From: Luscinia megarhynchos
Taxonomy: Eukaryota > Chordata > Aves > Passeriformes > Turdidae
Direction: 5' to 3'
Assembly: GCA_034336665.1 (NCBI GenBank)
Contig: CM067568.1
Location: forward strand, 40,094,770 to 40,158,769
DNA: 64,000 nucleotides
Shown piece by piece: positions 35,088-46,312 of the stretch (positions within the stretch are counted from its first letter, which is position 1; every line of letters begins with the position of its first letter). Both the position numbers and the translations under genes were made by a program. The notes below the pieces were generated by a model that ran no database searches, was not told the DNA's origin, and saw nothing but the letters and a program-made list of their open reading frames with translations.

Positions 35088-35230
35088 ATAAAATAATAAT
35101 AATTTATTATTTATTGAGTACTGCGGGTAGGCTGCCTGCTATGCAAAATGTAGAAAAAGACAAAAACCTTTGGATACATGGTCGGAGGGGAAAGACAAAT
35201 AGCTTTGCAGTCTGTCCCTAAGGCAAATGC
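35088..35230 (+). mobile_element. Possible ancient interspersed repeat remnant
   Basis: An AAT-rich lead (AATAATAATAATTTATTATT) followed by GAGTACTGCGGGTAGGCTGC and an A-rich run resembles an old sauropsid repeat whose copies carry a TATT-rich start followed by a block about gene-sized cassette length apart. The match is weak and from memory. Confidence 0.25.
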
Positions 35231-35519
35231 ATTTCTAAGTGTCTGGCGTTGCAGTATGAGCATCATACTCAAATTTTACAAGACCATAGAATCTGGAGAG
35301 ATGGGCCAGAAAGTTTGATTCCTCGCTTTTGGATTTGTGTGCATCTCATGTGTATAATGTTCCTGTCTGCTAGTCTTGAGGTGGACTTTTAGAATGATAA
35401 CATATTAAAAAACTTTACATGTATGTTCCCCATAGTGCATTTACCGTGCTAAGTACTAATGGTGATAAAATGATAAATAACGATATCTAATACGTACACC
35501 CTAAATGATTGAAATACTG

Positions 35520-35628
35520 ACCCCAACATAGTCGATGGTGTCATTTGCTGTTGTCTCTACTTTTAGAAGTGAGGAAATGAATGGATAAAAAATGTTTGAG
35601 TTATTTGTACAAGGAAACTTAGTGCCTG
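35520..35628 (-). mobile_element. Probable MIR-type SINE relic
   Basis: CTTTTAGAAGTGAGGAAATG followed by TTGAGTTATTTGTACAAGG parallels the inverted MIR core (a TTTTACAGATGAGGAAACTG-like block followed by a TTAAGTAACTTGCCCAAGG-like block). It is heavily diverged and only part of the element is visible. Confidence 0.45.
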
Positions 35629-36053
35629 TTTTAAATGAAATGAGCAGTGTATAAATTGACTTGAAATACGCAGTAGGTTTGGGTCAAATTCTGAGCTAGG
35701 AGGGAAAATTCTTTGGGAACTTTAAGGGTGTTGGAGTACTGATGAAAGTGATTGTCTGAGGAAGACGCTTCTCCTGCTCTGACGGCTGGTGCCTGGTGGC
35801 AAGCTAGAAGGAAAAAATAAGCCGCATCTGCCCGGCTTCGCCTTGCCAGGACCAGAGGGGCAGGAATCCCCCCTAGCCGTGCCGGCCCGCGCAGGAGCGC
35901 TCGGGGAACGGGACGCGGCGGGGCCGAAGGCAGCCGGAAAGCCGCCGACCCTCTTTGCGGGGAGGCGGCGGCGGGAGCGCGGGCGGCGGAGCCCGGGGAG
36001 CGCTGCCGGCCGTACCGGGCCGTGCCGGGGCCGGGGCGCGGACCCGCGGTCTC

Positions 36054-36060
36054 TTTAAAA
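36054..36060 (+). promoter_or_regulatory. TATA-like element TTTAAAA
   Basis: The only AT-rich heptamer inside the island. It lies just upstream of a GC box and would place a transcription start near 36085-36090 on the plus strand. Confidence 0.5.
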
Positions 36061-36072
36061 GCCGGGGCCGGT

Positions 36073-36080
36073 GGGGCGGG
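36073..36080 (+). promoter_or_regulatory. GC box (Sp1-type)
   Basis: GGGGCGGG, a consensus Sp/KLF site, lies just downstream of the TATA-like element. Further GGGGCGCGG-type sites surround it. Confidence 0.6.
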
Positions 36081-36085
36081 CGCGG

Positions 36086-36318
36086 CGGCAGCAGGGGGCG
36101 GCGGCGGCGTGCGCGGGGCTCGGGCTGCTCCGGCACCGCGGCGCTCAGCCCTGCGCAGCTCCGCCCGCGGCTCTCCCGGTTCGGCTCGGCTCAGCCAGCC
36201 CAGCCCAGCTTCCCCGGGACCCCCGCAGCCTCCGCGGCTGGGGCCAGGCTGGAGCGCCCTGCCCCGCGGCGCAGGCGAGCCGCGAGTTGGCGCGGCCGGC
36301 GCCCGCCCGGCTGCGGAG
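36086..36318 (+). other. Candidate non-coding first exon
   Basis: From the predicted start to a splice donor reading GGAG|GTGAGC (GT at 36319-36320), which fits the MAG|GTRAG consensus. No ATG-initiated frame with a recognisable protein lies in it, so it would be a 5' untranslated exon. The start is inferred from promoter motifs and could be off by tens of bases. The gene and its coding exons are unknown and may lie beyond the right edge. Confidence 0.5.
36088..36101 (+). promoter_or_regulatory. CTCF-like motif
   Basis: GCAGCAGGGGGCGG matches 13 of 14 positions of the vertebrate CTCF core consensus CCASYAGRKGGCRS; only the first base differs. It sits at the presumed transcription start. Confidence 0.5.
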
Positions 36319-36342
36319 GTGAGCGGGGCGCGGGCGGGGGGC

Positions 36343-36367
36343 GGCTCGGCTCGGCTCGGCTCGGCTC
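36343..36367 (+). repeat. GGCTC pentanucleotide microsatellite
   Basis: Five uninterrupted copies of GGCTC lie just downstream of the presumed splice donor inside the CpG island. Confidence 0.95.
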
Positions 36368-36620
36368 GCTTCGCGGGGGGCTGCCCGCCCGGCGAGCGCT
36401 GCGCTCCGCAGCTCCTCCGCTCCGCGGGCGGCTTCTCCTCGCCCTGCTCACGACAACTGTTTCGGATCGTGTTATCCTCGCCCCGCTCGCTCCCGCTGCC
36501 CCGGCGGCGCTGGGCGCTGCCCGCCCGGGCGGAGTGGGCGCGCACCGACCCTCGGGACGCTCCGGCTCCTTCGGTCAGACTTTTTGGGAGATCGCAGCTC
36601 CCGCGGCGGGGCATTTTGCA

Positions 36621-39080
36621 ATGGAAAATTGCTCGGGGTGGGGGGGGGCTTTCGGAAAAGAAGACACTACGCTGAGTTACAGCAGGGAAACCCTTAGAGT
36701 GAGCCTGCTGTTTGACTAAAGCTTAAGGATTTCTTTTTAAAAAAATAAATACTAACGAGAAAAGAAGAGAGGCTGAAGATGAAAGTTTTTTCTTTAATAT
36801 TTTTTGCCTCTTCCAAGTCTTCGGATCTATTACGGTAGCGCCTTTCTTCCCCGCCTTCCATTTGTTTGTATTAATGATTTAGTAGCCGTCTTGCCTGAAA
36901 ACTTCCACCGTGAGTGACTGCTGTGGGTTTTCAGGCAGTCAGTGACCTTAAAGGTTGGTTCCGTGCTTTTTTTCGTGCAAAATCTATGTGAAATAACCGC
37001 TGCATTGTTTTTTTCTTATCTTTTTCTTTCTGTAAGAAGAAAAATACACCTGCTTTATAATTTAAAAGAAAACACCGTTGAGTCAGGGAGTGATGTAATT
37101 CTCCTACCTAAGGGCACCGACTCTGGTGCTTTGCAGGTGACTTGTCTTTTGCTTACTCTTAAATTTATTTTAAGGGTAATCTTATGTGGCTAGGAAATAA
37201 CATATTTAACAGTGCTGTTTTAAGAATCTATTTTGTTAAAATTAAACACTCTATTTCCATTTTTTTTTTCTTCCTGATTTTTGCCCCTCCTCCCTCAAAA
37301 GAAAACAATAAAGAAGATTAGGCATGAGATCAGCGGCAAAATAACCAAAGGATTGGGGAGGCAAAACCGGGGCTAAAAACACTGAATCGTTTATAAAAAA
37401 GCACACTTTCAGCTTTTTGCTTTTCCAAGCTCCCATTCCACCTTCTTTGTGGTCAAACTGTTCAACACTTCGTTGCAAATAGTTTTAAGAAATTATTTTG
37501 GTTTTTTCTAAATATTATTTGTCCTTCCTGTATTTTTTACTACCCGTAATTGTTCTGACATAAGCACACAACCCTCCTAAGAAGGGGAATATTGAAATGA
37601 CCGCTCACTGATACCTCCTTATTGCTTATTTTGAGGGGGTATTTTTTGAGGGGGCGAACTCTTAACTAGACTGGTAAAAAGTCTAAGAGAGATGTTGAGT
37701 AGGTGGGGGAAAATTTGATGACCAAAGGTTTTGTTTGCCGTGATCGTACAGTCAGTTATTAATTATAACGTTAACCAGAAAGGTGTTACGTCTGTCACCA
37801 GTTTAGTCTAAAATGGTCATCAGTGTTACGTTGAGCAAGTTTATATAAGGGTTAGTAGTATTTTGGGTGGAGGAGGTTGCAGAGATTATTGCTCGTGGGT
37901 TTGCGACTGAGCACGCTTTATCAGCTGAATGAACTGGATTATTGTATAGACATAATTTTCCATTTGTCTATCAGTTTCTTTCCAGTGTTCGGCACTTTCT
38001 TAAATGTTTATCTCTCGCTAACAAAGTGTCTGATTTTCGGGAGTAGGGAGGTGTAGCTGGGGACACTGGAAGTTTGGGGATAATGTGAGCAACAGGACTG
38101 TATTTATTTATTTTAAAAAAAACACCCCAAAGTTAGGAGGTGAGGATTCTCTTTCTGGAGCATTCGGGCACCTTCTGGTGGGGTATGTGTCTAGGCTTTT
38201 AATTATTTATTTCACTTTTGTCCTTTCAAAAATGAAGTAGAGCGAAACCAAAATGAAACAAAGTAAAATTAGAGTAAGCGTTGACAAATAAATAAATAAA
38301 GCTGGGGAAGGGCTGGAAGCCCAATGCTTGATTTCATCGACCTGGTGGCGATGGCTTCTCGATAGAAGCGATATCTGCCGATATCACCCCTGTTCATGGC
38401 TGTAGCCTGGCCTCATTTTACGCTGCGTTTCCACTGAACATGTTGACGTGCTGCTGCTTATATAAGGGGAAGAACAAATTCAAGCAGATTAGTGCTTGGG
38501 ATTTTGAGATCGGCTACCCAGATCGCGTTGTGGGTTTTTTCCTTTCCTTGGGGGAGCTGATGGGGGAAGGCTGGAGAATGATGGGAGGGGATGAAATCAG
38601 AATGTGTGGTTGGGAGAAGATGGGGGTGATGCGGGGAGCAGCTTATTCGCATAATGTCTGCGCTGCGTCCCTTTTTCTTTTCTTTTTATAAAACCCATTA
38701 TCTCTAAAAACACATTATTCTTCAGCCGGGTCTAAAAAAAAAAAAATAGTGGGAGGGGTTATCATAGTGAGGGGGTTTGGTATGGGAGTCATTAGACCCA
38801 CTGCTGCAAAACCAAGATACAGAAATCCATCTGCACCAACATTTCGGAGGGAGGGAGGGCGCAGAGAGGGGGGAAGGGATGGATTGTCTATCTTGGATTA
38901 GCGAAGTGGAGCTTTGTATTCTTCATTTTCCTCCCCATTTTCTGCCATTTTCCCCCATCCCCCCTTCTCCCCCATCCGCACACCCGCTTTCCTCCTCCCA
39001 GCCCCCACTCCCCCGAAGGTTTCTCATCCCTTGACGAGAAAATTCTGTGTTACATCCTGATGGCTCTGCGGCTTTTTTTT
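36621..39080. promoter_or_regulatory. CpG-retaining downstream regulatory domain
   Basis: Outside the island proper, this AT-rich DNA still keeps clusters of CpG. Examples are TTTGCCGTGATCGTACAG, ATAACGTTAACC and TGTTACGTCTG near 37735-37790, CATCGACCTGGTGGCGATGG and GCCGATATCACC near 38335-38390, and GAGATCGGCTACCCAGATCG near 38505-38525. In birds, methylated CpGs decay, so retention suggests germline hypomethylation and probably conserved regulatory sequence. No coding exon is recognised. A C/T-rich tract lies at 38925-39015 and an A-run at 38735-38747. Confidence 0.45.
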
Positions 39081-39200
39081 AGTGCATCACAACAGTGGCA
39101 CGATGACCTTTACTTCATGCCACACAGATTTGGGTTCCCGATAGGACTGTGGCCGCAGCTTGGGCACGCTCGCACTCCCATAGTCACGTACCTTGGATAG
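39081..39200 (+). other. Candidate short exon or conserved element
   Basis: A polypyrimidine run and AG (39071-39082, GCTTTTTTTTAG) are followed by a frame open for 38 codons from 39084 to a TAG at 39198-39200. The encoded stretch begins ASQQWHDDLYFMPH and ends TPIVTYLG. The segment keeps many CpGs despite lying outside the island. The minus strand is also open across it, so coding status is unclear. I do not recognise the peptide. It could be a terminal alternative exon, a conserved non-coding element or chance. Confidence 0.2.
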
Positions 39201-40048
39201 TCGGCGATTTAATTCCGATTTTTGCGTGTGCATCTTTGTGTGCCTGTGTGGTTGGTAAACACTGGCAGAGGGTAGGGAACGCAGTAATTGCCAAAGGCAC
39301 GTCCATCCATTTCGCCAGCCCTTCTTGCCGTTCTCTTTTCCTGGACATTGTGTCACACATCATGAGATTTTGTGCTGGGGAGGGGTGTGCCCTCTGTGGA
39401 TGGCAGGGGCCTGGGGGTTGGAGGGAGTGTTTGTGTACTGGGGAGGGAGAAATTGTGTGGGGGGAAATGGACCTGACGATGCTAATAACATTATTTTGGT
39501 CAAATGAACGTCTGGTGATAATGATGCAGTGTAACCATCCGTGAAATACATGCTTGCGACACACTGGAATAAAGGTTACTCCAGGGAGCTCCGTCAGAGC
39601 CAGGCATGCTCGGGGGAGTGAGCTGTCCCCTTGATAGGGGAAACAAAAATTCATAAGCATCCCAGGTCCCCTCCCTTTCCAATGCCTCCTTGCATGTCCG
39701 AGCTGGAGGGCATTGCGATCGAGAGAGGGGGTGGGCTGCATTGGAGCCAGGGGAAACAAAGCATTCCCTGCCTCATCCTCCCATGCCATCCTCTCTTGCC
39801 CTCTCTCAGCTTATCCGTACTGTTGATCCAGACGATACAGGAATATCGCCATTTCCATGCAGTCCCTGCTGGAGCTGGAGGGTGGTGAATTGAGAGGCGG
39901 AGAAAAGCTCCTTGTGCTTCTGTTGTAGGGTGTGCAGGACAGCCATGGCTTTTCAGGTCTGAGTGGAGCAGGGAAAAGGCTGGGGTGGGGAGGCAAAGGG
40001 AGGTAAGAGTCTCTCCCTCCATCCATTGTTCCCTTCCTTCGTTCTCCC
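39201..40048. other. CpG-retaining non-coding stretch
   Basis: Continues the CpG-retaining character (GTCGGCGATTTAATTCCG near 39200, GACCTGACGATGC near 39470, CATGCTTGCGACACAC near 39550). Several frames overlap on both strands (longest 201 codons, minus strand) but show no domains. Confidence 0.45.
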
Positions 40049-40073
40049 AGCTAGAACACAGTGTGTTCTAGCT
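40049..40073. repeat. 25-bp palindrome with one-base centre
   Basis: AGCTAGAACACA, a single G, then its exact reverse complement. It contains AGAACA and TGTTCT half-sites of the steroid-receptor type, but separated by five bases, not the three needed for a canonical site. Confidence 0.9.
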
Positions 40074-40639
40074 CAGTGGGTGGCTGTGGTAACTGGCATG
40101 CAGGGATGAGGGAGCTGAGACAGCGAGAGGGAAGCTTTTCCTGCATTTCAGGATGTTCAGGACCCTCTCCAAGGCTCACATCTTCTCAGCACCCTCCTTT
40201 TCTGGTTGTGAAGGACTTCTGTCTTTGGTCATGGGCTGCTTGCACCCAGGCTGAGGGGTGCTGTGGTAGGAAGGTGCTGCTGTGGTTCTGCCAGCTGCTA
40301 CTTCTCATTTCCTCTGTGTGGCTGTGCCTGCTCCAAGGTCTCCATGTTCCTGGATCTTTCCACTTCAAGAAACAATAGCAAAAGTTGAATAAATAGAGCT
40401 GTACAGAGCTACGGGTGTTTGCCTTCTGCTTTTCTCCTTTCTCTGACCTTGAGGTGCAGTGGCAAACTACAGCCAGGAAGATGGGCCAGGGGTGTGTCCA
40501 GTGCCCCACATGGTTGCTCTAGGTGATGCCTGGAGAGATTCCTCTGCTTCCCCTGGTTTTAGCTCACCAGAGCCAATCTCGCTTTACCATTACTCTTTAA
40601 TTTTTCTCTGCTGTCCTCTTTACCTCAGTTACTTAGGAA
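40074..40639. other. Unique non-coding stretch
   Basis: No gene or repeat family recognised. Confidence 0.5.
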
Positions 40640-41250
40640 GTGGTCGTTGTGCTGCAGCTCCTCTGCTTGTAGAAATCTTACCATCATACAATATCCTCAG
40701 CTACAAGTCCAGCTTCTGGCCCTGCACAAGACATGCCAAGACTCAGACCATGTGCCTGATGGTGTTGTCCAGATGCTTCTTGAACTCTGTCAGGTTTGGT
40801 GCTGTGACCACTTTCCTGGGGAGCCTGTTCTAGTGCCCGACCAAGCTCTGGGTGAAGAACCATTTGCTGACACCCAACCTAAACCTCCCCTGACTCAGCT
40901 TCAGGCCACTTCCTCGGGTCCTGTCACTGGAGAGATCAGTGCCTGCCCCTCCATTTCCCCTCATGAGGAAGCTGCAGACTCTGATGGGGTATTCCTGTCT
41001 CCTACAGACTGAACAGTCCAAGTGACCTCAACTGTTTCTCATAAGACTTGTCCTCTATGCTCTGCACCATCTTTGCAGCCCTCCTTTGAATTCTCTCTCA
41101 CACCTTTTTATCCTCCTTATACTGGGCTCTTATATGGCTGCTCTGTACGATGATGTGGTGCCATCTGAGCAAAGACAGAATGTATTGCAGGGCCTGTGTG
41201 CCTGCTCCTGTCCTCTAGGGATTGCCTCCCTGGTATCTCTCTGCTGCCCT
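40640..41250 (-). mobile_element. CR1 LINE, 5'-truncated
   Basis: Plus-strand text CAGCTTCTGGCCCTGCACAA, TTCTTGAACTCTGTCAGGTT, GGGGAGCCTGTTCTAGTGCC, GGGTGAAGAACCATTTGCTG and CCTCGGGTCCTGTCACTGG is the reverse complement of the CR1 3' region. It then runs into the degraded ORF2 tail. The extreme 3' end at left is diverged and the typical terminal octamers are not clear. ORF2 is broken by substitutions. Confidence 0.92.
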
Positions 41251-44200
41251 GAAAGGCAAAGGTGGGCCCAAGGTTTTATGGTTCCTTCTTTTCCCCAGCG
41301 ATTCAAGTACTAGTGCGTTCTTGTGGCATGGTTAGCTTGCTTTTATGAATTATTTGTTAGCAGGAAAAGTTGGAAAAAGCATTATTGTAGGTACATTTCA
41401 GTGGTTGCAATGTGAGTTTTGTAGCTCACCCTGACTGTCCTGCTTTGCCCTTCCTTGAGCTTTCACACCAAGGAAGAAGAACACTGACATAATGTTGGAA
41501 TTTACCCTGACCCTGGATATTTTGCATCCTTGAAGTGAGAGGAGAAATCAGTTCCTGCAAGCATTCAGAGAGGGAGAGGTAGTGCCAGGGGTAATTTGTG
41601 ATAGCAATGATGGTGGATTTTAAGATTTAAATCTCTGTGCAAAAAGGAAATAAATATGCCTCCTCAGTCCCTTTCTTCTCTTTCTAAGCAAGTTGCCAAG
41701 GTACAGGCAACTCTTCTTTTTGTGTTAGGATTGGATTTAAACTCTGAACCTGGAGGACACCTTCAGACTGTGCAGGGTGGTTGGGCTTCTGTCTGGGTTA
41801 TTCCTGGGAAGCTGGAGTTTAGTTCCCTTTTTCTTGTATCAGCAGTGGTATTTTGGAGGATCTACTGAACTTCTTTTCCTGCAGCCTCTTCCAGGGCTCT
41901 TTAGAGCATTTTTATTGAGAAGCAGAATGTGTTTTACCCCCTGATCTGTTTTCCTTTAGTTCTGTGTTCTGGGCATGTGCAGGTGGATGTCAGGGTACTG
42001 ACTGAGTTGTGGTGGACTGTATAAATGATAAGAACACAGCGATCTGTCCCAGAACGAAACTGAAAGAGTCAGAAGCTTTATGATGACCAAAAGCCAGGAT
42101 AAGAGATGACTTCTGATGATGGTGCAGGAAACATGGTGTTTAATCTAAAAACAAAATGCATCCAGCTTTATCTGCCCCTGCCCCCCACCAGCATGAAGAG
42201 AAGACAGGTTTTATTTCTGGGCAATTGCCTAAGCAGCTGGAGCCAGAAATTACCCACATTTTGGTTAAGCTTTGGAAATTTTTATCAGCTCTGATCTCTC
42301 CCTCATCCCCCTCTTCTAGGTAAAAGCTGTCTGTCAGTATAGCAGAGCTGTGTTTTAATTAATACAGTAAGTGGTGAGGAAGATACTTTTAATTTTGGAA
42401 ACGAAGATACAAGAGGGATTGGTAACTTCTTGAAACCAGTACACTACATAATCTTGGTTCAGGTTTTTTGGTTTTTCTTTTCTTCTGTTTCTCCTCACTT
42501 GGGCATAGACAGTGGCAATTCAAAGGACTCTGAGAATCAGAAGTGGTGTTTTAACTTCTCACTTTCATCCAAACAGCCAGACCAAGACATGTTTGTACAT
42601 GTTTTATGGAAATGTGGCATGGGAGAAATTTGTCCTGCCTTTCTCCTTATTGTGGGCAACGGATGGCACTTTTAGTGCTTGGTTTATGCACTTTTAAACA
42701 CTTTTAAAAATGCTTGCTTTTTATTTTTTTTTTAATGGACAAACCACAATTTATGGTTGGGCTAGCCTGAGTATGGTTTTACTGAAGTCTAGTAAGGATA
42801 AAATGTAATGTTTCTGTGTGATGTTCTTGAAAAGTTGAGAAATAAGACTCCTACTGGAAATACACCAGTGGTGTTGGAAGAGCCTGTGTTCTTCCTCAAG
42901 GGAAGATGGGAAGACAATTTCTTTTGTTACCATTCACAGAAAACAGTGCTCTCTTAGCACTGTGGACAGCTCCTGTGAGCTGTACCCCAGGCAGCCAGCT
43001 GGGCAAAGGGCTCTGTCTGGGCTGTAGCCTTCAGCCTCTTTAGACTCCGGGCTGCTGGGGGCATCACTGTGTGGCTTTTCAGGGGGTGGTGGAGGTTTGC
43101 TTACAGCTGTTAGAAGTTCAGCTCTGTCTGAAATATGGCCCCTTGCTACAGGGTGAGTTAACCCTTCATCTGCTTTGCTTCCCCTTGTCTCAGAGCTTTC
43201 CTGTTTCTCACAGCCATGTGCCTGAGTTCTCTCCCAGGCTTACTCCTCTGCCTGTTTTTTGCCTGCTGGCAGAAGGAGTGACCTGGGGTGGTGGGAAGGG
43301 TATGTGTCAGGGATTTTGGGGCTGTCATCGTGTCTGTGTCCCTCAGTGGTGTGCTGAGCTCCTGTCCTTTCCAAATTCCTCTGCCCTTGATGGTGAGGGA
43401 TGGCTAATTCCAAACACAATCTGCTTGTGTCATTCCTAGTCCTGCCACTTGTCATCCATCACATCGTGGGAACTAATTAACACTAGTAGCTTTGGATGCT
43501 GGGAATGACAGTGCTGGGATGGTAGACTCTTTCAAAGATCCTGATGCCTCTGTTCATAACTAGGGCAGCTCAGCCCAGGAGTTCAGTGCTGTCCTTTGCC
43601 AGCTGCACCAGCCATGTAGTGTGGGTGCCTGTGTGTGCAGCAAGGAGGGCTCTCAAGCCCTAGACCTGCCTTATAATGCCCTTGACAGTGCTGCAGCATC
43701 CCCTGCATCCAAGTGCCTCCCAGCAGTTGGATGAGAGCCAAGGAAGGGGACAGAATAATAATTGATGAGGATAGGGGGAGGTATGATGTGAACTTTTTGG
43801 AGCTCCTGCCTTTGGTTCCAGGATCTGCTTGTGGGTTTGACCCTCTGAGAATCCCCTGCTCATGGCACAGCACACTGTCCTGTTTCTGCTGTGCTTGCTG
43901 TGTTGATGGGGTGGTCATCAGGGGAACCAGTGTGCTGCCTCTGTGGGGATGGCAGGATTAAAGATGAGCCTCAGTCATACTGGGAGGCTACACAGAGAGC
44001 ACTTGCTCCCCTTTTCCCTCCACTTTGTCTTTTCTGCTGTTGTGGACCACTTCTAAGAAAAGAAAGAGTCCTGTGGGGACAGAAAGAAAAGTAACTAAGC
44101 AAGAGGATGATGTTTTTCTTGCAGCTGAAGGAGGATGAGGAGAGGACTAACTTTCCACTGGGGTAATTGTCTAATGGGACTGGCTGCAGAGCAGGGTAGT

Positions 44201-45382
44201 GCTGGCTTTGTTTCAGTCTGCGCTTGCATCCCATTTTTTTCCAATAATGTGTTAATTAAACATTGATTTCAGGGGGAAAAGGAATCTGCTTGAACTGCAG
44301 AAATTAAATGGAGTGTGGAGGAATGGGATCTGGTGAGGGATGTGTGGAAGGACCTTCTGTTTTGTCTTCATGACTAGTCACAGAAGGAAGCAAGGCAAGG
44401 GCTGTAGAAAACTCTGCTCACCTTAAGCTTAGAGTCCTTCACCTATCTTAAGTGTGAATCTTCTTCCTTCTGTGACTGCACAGTTTTCAACTGATATGAT
44501 TTAAGGAATTACCAGGTAGACAACAGTATTTCTTACAAAATACTTCATTTTTATTAAAAAGCAAAATGAAAGATAAATTCTTTTCAAGGTGTTTGAGAGG
44601 CTTTCTGTCCAATTTGATATTCTTCTAATTTTCTACTCTTATAGTTGCTGTTGTACATATAAGTGAATCAAGTTGTGGTGGAAGTTAAGACATCAGTTGT
44701 AATGCTCTTGTTACTTGCAAGTATCTAACTGACCTTCATTTACTACATATGGATATCAGTCACTGAACACACATACAAGGTTGTGATGTACATTTTTTGA
44801 TACTTTCTCTTCTGGTCCTTGGAGCATTGGAAGGTGAGACAAGATTATGATATGTCCTTCCTTTGCTTGGTTGAACTCTCTTCTGTTCATTAGACTGGAA
44901 GAGCCAATGGATGTGCTGCCCTCCTTTTGTACTCCCAGGTGTTAGGATACACAGAAAAGATAAGAGTCCTTGCTTAAGTCTGAGATCTTATCTGGAATAA
45001 ACCTCTCTGCTGATGTGAACAATATATTCATAACAGAATTAAACAGTTTGATTTGAGTTTTTTTGACCACTGTGCTTTCTGTCTTCACTAGTTCTTGGAA
45101 GTAATGCAAAGGAGGGAATAACCTCTCTGACCTTTCTGAGCATTGCATAAGTCTGAATTAAAGTAATCTCACAAAAATCTCAATCAGTTCATGCAGTAAG
45201 TGAAATAGCAGCATTGTCCTGAGAAGAAACCCATCCTAGCTGTTACATTCCTTTCTGCACCATCTGCAGTGTCAGTCTACAGAAGGATCTGCTATAGCAT
45301 CAGGACACATTTGAAAAAGAACAGATTAAGCCACAGAGCAACTATTTTCTAGGAAGATTTTTGACATGGTTTGTGAAATCCA
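41251..45382. other. Unique non-coding stretch
   Basis: No gene recognised. 42.9-44.1 kb is somewhat GC-richer with overlapping frames on both strands (up to 122 codons), none with motifs. Confidence 0.5.
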
Positions 45383-46105
45383 CAAAATCACAGAATGGTT
45401 AAATTTGGAAGGGACTCTCAAGGTCATCTGATCCAACCCCTTGCTCAAGCAGGGCCACCCAGAAATGATGACCTTGTCCAGATGGCTTTTGAGTGTCTTC
45501 AAGGAGGGAGACTCTACAGCTTCCTGGGCAACCTGTGCCAAGGCTCAGTTATTTTCCCAGTAAAAAAGTGTTTCCTGATGTTGAGGCAGGACCTTCTGTG
45601 TTTCACTTTCTACTTGTTGCCTCTGTCCTGTCTCTGGGCAGCACTGAAGAGAGCCTGGCTGTGCTACCTTCACACCCTGCCTTCAGCTAATTATGTACAT
45701 TATCAGACACTGCCCACCCCAGACACCCTTTAGAGTATTTTCTCCTCCAGACTAAACAGTCTTAGCTTTCCCAGCCTTTCCTAGCATGAGAGACACTCAT
45801 GCTCTTCTTCATGGCCCTTTGTTGGATTCCCCCCATCATGTCTGCCTCTCTCTTGTGCTGGGGAGTCCAGAACTGCACAGTACTCCACGTTTGGCCTCAC
45901 CAGTGCTGAGTAGAGGGAAGGGTCCCCTTCCTCCACCTGCTGACAGTATTTCTAGTGCAGCCCAGGATACCATTAGTGCCATTTGTGCAAGGGATGCTAT
46001 TGGCTGATATTCAGTGTGGTGGCTACCAGGAGCTCAGGTCCTTTTCTGTAAAGTCACTTTTCAGTGAGCTGTTCCTCAGCATGTACTGATCCATGACCCA
46101 TGAAC
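45383..46105 (-). mobile_element. CR1 LINE, 5'-truncated, longest copy in window
   Basis: The left edge reads AAAATCACAGAATGGTTAAA, then TTTGGAAGGGACTCTCAAGG, GATCCAACCCCTTGCTCAAG and CCCAGTAAAAAAGTGTTTCC, the inverted CR1 3' UTR of a subfamily different from the 40.6 kb copy. To the right it continues into ORF2 tail sequence (CAGCCCAGGATACCATTAGT, TACCAGGAGCTCAGGTCC). Frames are interrupted, so it is an inactive relic. Confidence 0.93.
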
Positions 46106-46312
46106 CTCACTGCAGTGGTACTGAGTATCAGTAGAGCAGGCAGGATGGTCCTTAAATATTAACTAAAGAAGGAGAAGTCTGGAGTTCTTTCCCAGAATGT
46201 GTTTAACCAGTTTTCATAACAGTATCCCTTTTGCCATTCACTGAAAATTCAAAATTATCATTTGTAAACATTCAGTTCCTTGAAAGCTCAGCTTCTTATA
46301 TCTGATAATAGA

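Larger units (their letters stand above)
35815..36620. promoter_or_regulatory. CpG island promoter
   Basis: The densest CpG cluster in the window: about 800 bases of very high GC with CpG everywhere, bounded on both sides by AT-rich DNA. It contains a TATA-like TTTAAAA (36054-36060), a GC box GGGGCGGG (36073-36080), a CTCF-like motif (36088-36101) and a consensus splice donor (36319). This is the structure of a vertebrate promoter with a GC-rich non-coding first exon. Long frames on both strands here (327 codons minus, 254 plus) are expected from GC-rich DNA that lacks stops, and they have no domains. The gene could not be identified because no downstream coding exon was recognised. Confidence 0.88.

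Noticed and set aside
35631..36614. 327-codon minus-strand frame across the CpG island
   Set aside because: Frames this long are expected in very GC-rich DNA because stop codons are AT-rich. The text is low-complexity Arg/Ala/Pro/Gly, has no domain, and overlaps long frames on the other strand.
39184..39789. 201-codon minus-strand frame
   Set aside because: No domain or splice support, and composition like its non-coding surroundings. Only the short plus-strand segment with an acceptor was kept, at low confidence.
40054..40068. Glucocorticoid-type response element in the palindrome
   Set aside because: The AGAACA and TGTTCT half-sites are separated by five bases and not the three of the canonical element.
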